The translations under genes were made by a program, and so were the position numbers. Positions 43,042 through 49,869 of a stretch of DNA of 64,000 bases are shown here, piece by piece. Numbering within the stretch: position 1 is the first letter of the stretch; every line of letters begins with the position of its first letter. Under the pieces are notes generated by a model. The model was given only the letters and a program-made list of their open reading frames with translations. It searched no databases and had not been told where the DNA came from. Source of the stretch: Marinimicrobium agarilyticum DSM 16975 (GTDB taxonomy: Bacteria > Pseudomonadota > Gammaproteobacteria > Pseudomonadales > Cellvibrionaceae); assembly GCF_000423345.1 (NCBI RefSeq), contig NZ_KE384008.1:1-64000 (forward strand). The letters run 5' to 3'.

Positions 43042-44235
43042 ATGCAAGAAACATGGCGGTGGTTTGGGCTGGACGATCCGGTGACTCTGGAGCATATTCT
43101 ACAGGCCGGGGCCACCGGTGTGGTCACCGCCCTACACCAGGTGCCCACGGGGGACGCCTGGTCTCTTGAGGACATCCTGGAGCGCAAGGCCATGATCGAG
43201 GCGCAGGGAATGAACTGGGCCGTGGTGGAAAGTGTGCCTTTGCACAACGACATCAAAACCCGCTCTGGAAATCATCAGGCCTACATTGAAAACTACAAGA
43301 CCAGCATCCGGAACCTGGGAAAAGCGGGAGTCACCACTCTGTGCTACAACTTTATGCCGGTGGTGGACTGGACTCGAACGAACTTGAGCTATGTGTTGCC
43401 CAACCGGAGCCAGGCCCTGCGGTTTGAGATGAGTGATTTCGCCGCCTACGACGTCCACATACTCCAGCGAGCCAACGCCGCCGCCGATTACACTCCAGAG
43501 GTGCTCGCCCGCGCGCAAGCGCGCTTCGGCTCAATGAGCGACGAGGAAAAACAATTGCTGGAGAAAAACATCATCGCCGGCCTGCCCGGGGGGGAAGGCT
43601 CTTATGACCGGCCCGGTATCAAGAGCGCCATCGAGCGGTTCATTGCCCTGGGCAATGAGGGCATGCGAGCCAACCTGTTTTCCTTCTTGCGTGAGGTAGT
43701 GCCTGTGGCTGAAGAGGCGGGGGTGCGCCTGTGTATTCATCCCGATGACCCCCCGTTCTCGCTTTTCGGTCTGCCCCGTGTCGTGTCCACCGCAAGTGAT
43801 GTACGCGCACTGCTTGAGGCGGTGCCCAGCGAGGCCAATGGCCTGACGCTGTGCGCCGGGTCTTACGGCGCCCGCAGTGATAATGATCTGCTGAAAATGG
43901 CCGAGGAGTTCGGCCCGCGAATCTATTTCGCCCACCTGCGAAATGTGACGCGGGAAGCGGACGGCTCTTTTTACGAAGCGGATCATCTGGGCGGCGATGT
44001 CAACATGGTAGGGCTGATTGACCGTTTGCTGAGCGAGGAGGCGCGTCGACGGGCCGACCAAAGCCCCCAGTGGGAGATTCCCATGCGCCCCGACCACGGG
44101 CACCTGATGGCGGATGAAATCGGCAAGCCGGGGGTCAATCCGGGTTATTCCTACGGGGGTCGAATGAAAGGCTTGGCGGAACTCAGGGGCATAATTCACG
44201 CGTTACAGGCCGTGCGTTCACAAGCCACGGGCTGA
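43042..44235 (+). CDS. uxuA: Mannonate dehydratase
   Basis: 397 residues from ATG at 43042, with GAGG five bases upstream; the GTG at 43021 has no ribosome site. The enzyme dehydrates D-mannonate to 2-keto-3-deoxygluconate in glucuronate breakdown. TIM-barrel and metal-site motifs: WAVVESVPLHNDIK, CYNFMPVVDWTRT, LCIHPDDPPFSLFGLPR, LCAGSYGARSDNDL, IYFAHLRNV and RPDHGHLM. Its neighbours are a GntR regulator on the other strand and, further right, GH2 and GH115, so it likely handles glucuronate removed from RG-I side chains. The uronate isomerase and mannonate reductase needed upstream are not in the window. Confidence 0.95.
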   Translation: MQETWRWFGLDDPVTLEHILQAGATGVVTALHQVPTGDAWSLEDILERKAMIEAQGMNWAVVESVPLHNDIKTRSGNHQAYIENYKTSIRNLGKAGVTTLCYNFMPVVDWTRTNLSYVLPNRSQALRFEMSDFAAYDVHILQRANAAADYTPEVLARAQARFGSMSDEEKQLLEKNIIAGLPGGEGSYDRPGIKSAIERFIALGNEGMRANLFSFLREVVPVAEEAGVRLCIHPDDPPFSLFGLPRVVSTASDVRALLEAVPSEANGLTLCAGSYGARSDNDLLKMAEEFGPRIYFAHLRNVTREADGSFYEADHLGGDVNMVGLIDRLLSEEARRRADQSPQWEIPMRPDHGHLMADEIGKPGVNPGYSYGGRMKGLAELRGIIHALQAVRSQATG

Positions 44236-44246
44236 GTGCCCACCTG

Positions 44247-44942
44247 TCAGAGCGGGTTGTTGAAGTGCGTGGCAGCGGCCTCGGAGGCATTTTCCAGGTG
44301 CCGGCGCATGGCGTTGCGGGCCGCATCAGGATCCCGCGCGGCCAGCGCATCGATAATCGCCTGGTGGTCTTCCAGTATCGGGTGGATACCCTCGCGCCTT
44401 ATGCGTTCGGAGAAGGCAGTATGCAGCTCGGACTGGTTGCGTAGCTCCCACAGCCAGTCCACGACCGCAAAAAACGCGCTATTCTGACTGGCGTTGGCAA
44501 TAATGTTGTGAAATTTCCAGTCCGCCTGTTCCGATGCATCCTCCTGTTTTTCCTCTTCTTCCATTTCCCGGTACGTCTGGCGCAGCTGTTGCAGTTGCTC
44601 ATCAGTGATACGGGTAGCCGCCAAAGCACAGGCCTCGGGTTCCAACAGCATCCGTGTTTCCAGGATTTCGAAAGGGCCGATACCCTTATCTTTGACTTCC
44701 AGCTTTGGCCTTTTCTTGGTCACATAAATACCCGAACCGGTGCGGATCTCAATCACCCCCTGCAGCTCCAGCGCGATCATCGCCTCCCGCACGGTGGGGC
44801 GGCTCACGCCCAGGCGTTCGGCAAGGTCCCGCTCCGCCGGAAACTTCTGGCCGGGCTTGATCTTGCCCTCGCTAATAAAGCGGGATAACTGGTTGGCTAC
44901 CTTGATGTACAAGCGGTCTGGCTTGACGGCTTCAAACTGCAT
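44247..44942 (-). CDS. GntR/FadR-family transcriptional regulator, probable glucuronate-branch regulator
   Basis: 231 residues. The N-terminal winged helix (IKPGQKFPAERDLAERLG, then SRPTVREAMIALELQGVIE, residues about 28-68) is the GntR signature. The C-terminal all-helical FCD domain has ETRMLLEPEACALAATR and WKFHNIIANASQN with metal-binding residues, as in UxuR/ExuR and other FadR-subfamily members. It is convergent with uxuA (11 bp apart) and divergent from the GH2-GH31-PL26-GH115 run. A uronate such as mannonate or fructuronate is the likely effector, by analogy. Paired sites at 42932 and 45226 may be its operators. Confidence 0.92.
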   Translation of the reverse strand: MQFEAVKPDRLYIKVANQLSRFISEGKIKPGQKFPAERDLAERLGVSRPTVREAMIALELQGVIEIRTGSGIYVTKKRPKLEVKDKGIGPFEILETRMLLEPEACALAATRITDEQLQQLRQTYREMEEEEKQEDASEQADWKFHNIIANASQNSAFFAVVDWLWELRNQSELHTAFSERIRREGIHPILEDHQAIIDALAARDPDAARNAMRRHLENASEAAATHFNNPL

Positions 44943-45141
44943 GGCGTCATCCTTTAGGGGGAGCGGGCGGAGTGCGCGATGGGCGGCGTTCTCGGCTCCA
45001 GGTCGGGTCAGGGCGCAAGTTTACTATGGCCATGGGGGGATGCCAACTTGAGCCAAAGGCCTTGGCCCGCGCTCGACAAGCGGGTTTTGGGCGGGGATTG
45101 GTGCTGAAAAATTAAACAAAATTGCTTATAAATAAGTTATT

Positions 45142-45171
45142 ATGATTAGATGTAACCAATAATGACCGTTA
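45142..45171 (+). promoter_or_regulatory. Three-unit phased ATGAT-type array upstream of GH2
   Basis: ATGATTAGAT, GTAACCAATA and ATGACCGTTA follow each other in a 10-bp register. The site lies between the GntR gene and GH2, 289-318 bp before the latter. Confidence 0.4.
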
Positions 45172-45225
45172 TTTTGGTGAATAGGCTTCTTTCCAAGCAA
45201 AATTGAGCTAGAATAATCTTTTAAA

Positions 45226-45251
45226 ATTGGTAATACAGCTTTGCCGGTTTT
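45226..45251 (+). promoter_or_regulatory. Candidate GntR operator upstream of GH2
   Basis: The 26 bases starting ATTGGTAATACAG share 20 positions with the site before uxuA. It lies 209-234 bp before GH2 and just before a structured leader. Confidence 0.4.
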
Positions 45252-45369
45252 CCCCGGCTGAGGCATACTGACCCCCGGTTGCGCCATTGGCTTTGAATGT
45301 CGTATGACGCACCGTCCCTGGATGATCTCTTACGAGTATCCTTAGCGGGCAGCAATGCCCGCTTTTTTT
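45238..45369 (+). ncRNA. Candidate structured leader or small RNA ending in a terminator
   Basis: The stretch has no open frame but several possible stems: GCCGG/CCGGC near 45243-45258, CATAC/GTATG near 45266 and 45302, a GCC-ATT-GGC hairpin inside, and a final terminator at 45344-45369. It lies 90 bp before GH2 on the same strand. It could be an attenuator that responds to a metabolite or a protein, or an independent small RNA. I do not recognise an Rfam class, and the stems were found by eye. Confidence 0.35.
45344..45369 (+). terminator. Orphan intrinsic terminator 90 bp before GH2
   Basis: AGCGGGC and GCCCGCT pair around AGCAAT and are followed by seven T residues. No gene on the plus strand ends before it, so it ends a leader or small RNA. 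Confidence 0.85.
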
Positions 45370-45459
45370 GTAGGTCCCGCTGGGGAGGGAAGCCTGTGAG
45401 AGCTCCCCAAGGCGCCGATAAACGTCAATAGTAATAGTAAGAATGACGAGGAAAGCGGT

Positions 45460-47232
45460 ATGAAATATTGGCTTGTTGTGTTTTTCCTCTGGCTGCCCTG
45501 CGCGAACGCCGTTGAGTTGCTCCAGAATACCGAGGCCCGGACCTATCACAGCCTGAATGGTCAGTGGAACGTCATCGTCGATGCTTTCGATGTCGGGGAC
45601 AAAAGGCAGTTCTACCGTGACGCTTCCCCACAATCTCCGTCAGACCTTCTTGAGTACAATTTTGACAACGCCCAAAAGCTCAACGTGCCGGGCGACTGGA
45701 ATACCCAGGATGACACCTTATTTCGTTATGAGGGCACCGTCTGGTATCAACGGGACGTAAATATCGATAAACAGGCCGGGACGAAATACCTCCTGCATTT
45801 CGGGGCCGTCAACTACCTGGCCCAGGTCTACCTGAATGGCGAGTTGCTTGGTCAGCATGAAGGTGGCTTCACGCCGTTTCAGTTTGATGTGACGAAACAG
45901 TTGACTGACGGACACAACACCGTTGTCGTGAAGGTCAATAACCGCAGAGAGCCCGACTACATTCCCACCATGAGTACCGATTGGTGGAACTATGGAGGGA
46001 TCACCCGCCCGGTTAAGCTGATCGAGCTCGAAGAGCGTTACGTGTCCGATTACGCCTTCGAATATGTATCCGGTGAGCAACCCGCGATCAATCTCCGCGT
46101 TGAAACCGCGGGCGCTATAAAGAAGGGCGGGCAGGTCCAGTTTGCCATACCGGAGCTGGGCGTGAGCGAGTCCATCATGCTGAACGAGCAAGGGGTTGGC
46201 CAGGTCCGGGTTTCCGTCGAACCCCGGCTGTGGTCCCCGGAGTCCCCCAAACTGTATGAGATCAGGCTCGCGTTTGAGGGAAGTCTGATTACCGATAAAG
46301 TCGGTTTTCGCGATATTGATATTGCGGGCACAGAAATTCTGTTGAACGGTGAACCGGTTTTTCTCCGGGGTATATCGCTTCACGAGGAGGTGCCCTATGG
46401 CGCCGGACGAGCCTGGAGCGAGGATCACGCGAGAACACTGCTGACCTGGGCCAAGGAGCTGGGAAGCAACTATGTTCGCCTGGCTCACTACCCCCACAAT
46501 GAAGCCATGTTGCGTATGGCGGATGAAATGGGCCTGCTGGTCTGGGCTGAAATTCCCGTGTACTGGGATATTCAGTTTGATAATGAGGAGGTCTACAAAA
46601 AGGCCGAACAGCAGTTCACGGAAATGCTGGAGCGCGATAAAAACCGTGCCTCTGTCATCCTGTGGTCCGTGGCCAACGAGACCCCCAAGAACGAAACCCG
46701 TACGGAGTTTTTGAGCGCGTTGGTGGATAAAGTCCATCAGCTCGACCCGACTCGCCTGGTGACCGCCGCCATCAATACCCAGAGCACCACCGAGTACGGC
46801 CACCGTATTGACGACCCATTCGCGGAAAAGGTGGACGTTATCGGTATCAATTCCTATTGCGGCTGGTATCAGGACACACCCGAAGAGTGTGCGGACTACC
46901 GTTGGGTATCCGATTACGAAAAGCCCATCATTGTCAGCGAGTTCGGTGCCGGCGCCCTTCAGGGGCACCACGGCAACGCCGATCAAGTGTTCACCGAGGA
47001 AAACCAGGCCAAGGTCTACCGTTACAACCTTGAGATGCTGGATAACATGGAACACCTACGGGGCGTCTCTCCCTGGATTCTCAAAGACTTTCTCTCTCCT
47101 CGTCGACCCCTGGCTCACATTCAGGACTATTGGAACCGAAAAGGCTTGTTGTCCGAGAACGGCATCAGGAAGAAAGCCTGGTATGTGATGCACGACTGGT
47201 ATAAGACGAAATCCGACCCAGAGAAGCAATAG
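45460..47232 (+). CDS. GH2 beta-glycosidase, probable beta-glucuronidase/galacturonidase
   Basis: 590 residues with a Sec signal (WLVVFFLWLPCANA). The GH2 order is seen: sugar-binding jelly roll (LNGQWNVIVDAF to about 200, with FGAVNYLAQVYLNG and NYGGITRPV), immunoglobulin-like domain (about 200-285), and TIM barrel. Acid/base is Glu407 in SVANETPKNE and nucleophile Glu494 in IVSEFGAGAL. The length and the NKTG-like absence of extra C-terminal domains fit the beta-glucuronidase size class rather than LacZ. It is exported, and with GH115 and uxuA points to removal of uronic acid side groups. Substrate is inferred. GH31 starts one base after its stop. Confidence 0.92.
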   Translation: MKYWLVVFFLWLPCANAVELLQNTEARTYHSLNGQWNVIVDAFDVGDKRQFYRDASPQSPSDLLEYNFDNAQKLNVPGDWNTQDDTLFRYEGTVWYQRDVNIDKQAGTKYLLHFGAVNYLAQVYLNGELLGQHEGGFTPFQFDVTKQLTDGHNTVVVKVNNRREPDYIPTMSTDWWNYGGITRPVKLIELEERYVSDYAFEYVSGEQPAINLRVETAGAIKKGGQVQFAIPELGVSESIMLNEQGVGQVRVSVEPRLWSPESPKLYEIRLAFEGSLITDKVGFRDIDIAGTEILLNGEPVFLRGISLHEEVPYGAGRAWSEDHARTLLTWAKELGSNYVRLAHYPHNEAMLRMADEMGLLVWAEIPVYWDIQFDNEEVYKKAEQQFTEMLERDKNRASVILWSVANETPKNETRTEFLSALVDKVHQLDPTRLVTAAINTQSTTEYGHRIDDPFAEKVDVIGINSYCGWYQDTPEECADYRWVSDYEKPIIVSEFGAGALQGHHGNADQVFTEENQAKVYRYNLEMLDNMEHLRGVSPWILKDFLSPRRPLAHIQDYWNRKGLLSENGIRKKAWYVMHDWYKTKSDPEKQ

Positions 47233-47233
47233 T

Positions 47234-49756
47234 ATGCGTATAACCTGCACAGCGCCTCACCAAGGCCGGTCTTCAGGAAAATTGGCTGAGGGGCTCCGGC
47301 ACCTATTGTTCGGCCTGCTTCTGGTGAGTAACGCGTTGGTGGCCTCGGGGCCCGGCGATATTCAAGCCGTCGTTGAAAAAGACGGGAACAGGGTCCGCTT
47401 CTCGGCCGACAATGCGGATGTGCAGCTTGAGTTCTGCACACCCTCCATGGTGCGCGTACGCAGTAGCTGGGATCGGGAGTTCGATGAAAATTCAGCGCTC
47501 GGGCTGATGGTTCCGACCAATGAGTGGCCTTCGGTGTCGGTGCGTTCCACGGAGATGGACGACTTCTATAAGCTTGAAACAGACGCCCTGACCATCCGTG
47601 TCTATAAATCGCCCCTGCGGCTTGAGTTTTATACCTCCGATGGCACCTTGTTATCCACGGAGAAACTCAACACGCAAGCTGCAGGAATGGTTCGGGAAGA
47701 GCAGGGAATTGCCGTCCATAAAAAGCTCCATGCGGGCGAGCAGGTCTTCGGGTTTGGTCAGCGCATGGACTTTGTCAATCAACGGGGGAAAAGACTGGAG
47801 CTGACCGTTGGGCGCGGCATTGGCCGCCCCCATATCGTCGGGGCTTACAATATTCTTGAAGCCAACTATAGCCCGGTGCCGTTTTTTATGAGCACGCGGG
47901 GGTACGGCATCTTCCTCCATACCCCTTACACGTCCCACTGGGATATGGGGCGCTCCAACCCCGACTCATATTCCTTTAAGGCCAAGGGGGGCGAGCTGGA
48001 TTATTACTTTATGGCCGGCCCCGGCTTTCCCGCCATTCTGGATCTGTATACCTCGGTGACCGGCAAGTCACCGCTCTTGCCGAAATTTGCGCACGGCCTG
48101 CATGTGGGAACCTATAGCGGCGGCACCTGGGGGTATGAGGAGCATACTTCCACGGATTACGTGGTCGAGCTGGGCAGAAAGTTCCGGGAAAAGGGCATCC
48201 CCGTGGACCTGATTCATCTGGACTCCACCTGGCGACTGTTTGGTGAACACGGCGGCAGTGGGGCCACCACTTTTGAATGGCGCAACACTTTTGACGAACC
48301 GGAAGCCATGTTCGATCAGCTATATGATATGGGCTACAGCATGGTGGGCGTCCACGTTCGTCCGCGTTACGACAATGGCGAAAAATACAAGCTGTTGGAT
48401 CAGGCACGGGAAGCCGGCATGGTCTATCCCGAGCCCCATGACTCGGGCGAGTTTGTCAATTTCTTTGATCCCGAGGCGGTGGACTGGTGGTGGGAGAATG
48501 GCGCCATGAAAGTGGTTTCCCAGGGAGCCATGTTCTTCAAAACCGACGAAGGCAGCGCCTTCGGGAGAAAGGCAAACGAAAGCAACAAGACGGGGCCGAC
48601 CGGGACGGAGGCGGAGCGCCTGCACAACCTCTTCCCCCTGGCCTACGCCAAAGCGCCGTTTGAAAAGTTCAGTGAGCACAATGCCATGCGCGGTTTGAAT
48701 CTGACCCGCGAAGGCTATGCTGGCATTCAGCGGTATCCCTATATTTGGGCCGGTGATTGGCCCAGCGAGTGGCAGTATTTCAAACCGGTGATTCGCGCGG
48801 GACTCAACATGGGGCTCTCGGGCGTCGGTTATTGGTCTCACAATATGGGAGGCTTCGAGCACAAGCCGGATCCGGAGCTGTATATCCGGTGGACGCAGTT
48901 TGGACTCTTCAGTCCCATGGCGCACCTGTTTGGTATGGATCACCCCGGTTACAAAGAGCCCTGGAGTTATGGGGAAGAAGCTGAGCGGATCTTCAAGCAG
49001 TACGATCGCATGCGCTACCGGTTTATTCCCTACCTCTACAGCGAGGCGTATCAGATGCACCGCACCGGGATGCCCATGATGCGGGCCCTGGTGCTGGAAT
49101 ATCAGGATGACGAAAACACTCACGATATTGATGACCAATACTTATTGGGGAGCAACCTGCTGATCGCTCCGGTGACCACAAAAGGGGCGAAAACCCGTGT
49201 GGTCTATTTGCCGGAAGGCACCTGGTATGACTACTGGAATGGTCAAGCTTACGAAGGGAAGCGTTACCACAATATCGTTACGCCATTGGAAAAACTGCCG
49301 ATCTTCGTCAAGGCCGGCGGCATTCTGCCTCAACAAAAAGTGTTGAACCTCGGGCAGGAAACCGCCGATCGCATCACGCTTGAGATCTTTCCGGAGGGTG
49401 AGTCTTCCTACGACATCTACGATGATGATGGCAAGAGCCAGGACTATGAGTCCGGCGAGTACGCCATTACCGACGTTACCGTTAAAGAAGCCGACGATAG
49501 AACCCTTATCAAAGTGGCAGCGCCTCGGGGCAAGTATGAAGTGCCGGAGCGCCGCTACGCGCTGAGAGTTCATGGTGGCTCCGCTCCCCAGGCTGTTTAT
49601 GAGGGCGGGAAGCCGCTCCCCTCTTTGCCTACGGCGTCCGCGTATGAAACGCATGGACCCAAAGCGGGTTGGTATTTTGACCAAAACGCTGGTGAGCTCC
49701 ATGTGAACCTGGCGGGAACCAGTAAAGAGGCGATTACCGTTGCAATTACCCGGTAG
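47234..49756 (+). CDS. GH31 alpha-glycosidase (alpha-xylosidase/glucosidase-like)
   Basis: 840 residues. A signal segment (HLLFGLLLVSNALVA, residues about 23-37) follows a long polar start. An N-terminal beta-sandwich (about 40-245) precedes the TIM barrel. The nucleophile is Asp438 in FFKTDEGSAFG and the acid/base Asp508 in WAGDWPSEW; HMFGMDHPG-type and YLYSEAYQMHRTGMPMMRAL segments follow, then a proximal and a distal C-terminal beta domain, with DDDGKSQDYESGEY near the end. GH31 members act on alpha-xylosides, glucosides or galactosides; which one cannot be told. It is translationally coupled to GH2 and followed by PL26-2, so a side-chain trimming role is likely. Confidence 0.93.
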   Translation: MRITCTAPHQGRSSGKLAEGLRHLLFGLLLVSNALVASGPGDIQAVVEKDGNRVRFSADNADVQLEFCTPSMVRVRSSWDREFDENSALGLMVPTNEWPSVSVRSTEMDDFYKLETDALTIRVYKSPLRLEFYTSDGTLLSTEKLNTQAAGMVREEQGIAVHKKLHAGEQVFGFGQRMDFVNQRGKRLELTVGRGIGRPHIVGAYNILEANYSPVPFFMSTRGYGIFLHTPYTSHWDMGRSNPDSYSFKAKGGELDYYFMAGPGFPAILDLYTSVTGKSPLLPKFAHGLHVGTYSGGTWGYEEHTSTDYVVELGRKFREKGIPVDLIHLDSTWRLFGEHGGSGATTFEWRNTFDEPEAMFDQLYDMGYSMVGVHVRPRYDNGEKYKLLDQAREAGMVYPEPHDSGEFVNFFDPEAVDWWWENGAMKVVSQGAMFFKTDEGSAFGRKANESNKTGPTGTEAERLHNLFPLAYAKAPFEKFSEHNAMRGLNLTREGYAGIQRYPYIWAGDWPSEWQYFKPVIRAGLNMGLSGVGYWSHNMGGFEHKPDPELYIRWTQFGLFSPMAHLFGMDHPGYKEPWSYGEEAERIFKQYDRMRYRFIPYLYSEAYQMHRTGMPMMRALVLEYQDDENTHDIDDQYLLGSNLLIAPVTTKGAKTRVVYLPEGTWYDYWNGQAYEGKRYHNIVTPLEKLPIFVKAGGILPQQKVLNLGQETADRITLEIFPEGESSYDIYDDDGKSQDYESGEYAITDVTVKEADDRTLIKVAAPRGKYEVPERRYALRVHGGSAPQAVYEGGKPLPSLPTASAYETHGPKAGWYFDQNAGELHVNLAGTSKEAITVAITR

Positions 49757-49869
49757 GCCTCGTTTTCCTTACTGAAGGGACTGGTTGGGCGCACAGTTAG
49801 ACGCTGTGTCGCCAAGCCATAAAAATTGAGAGACCCGAAGAACATAAAAACCACGAATGTAGGATGGTC

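Noticed and set aside
45240-45310. TPP riboswitch-like CTGAGG motif in the GH2 leader
   Set aside because: The second conserved TPP element is missing and the downstream genes are unrelated to thiamine.
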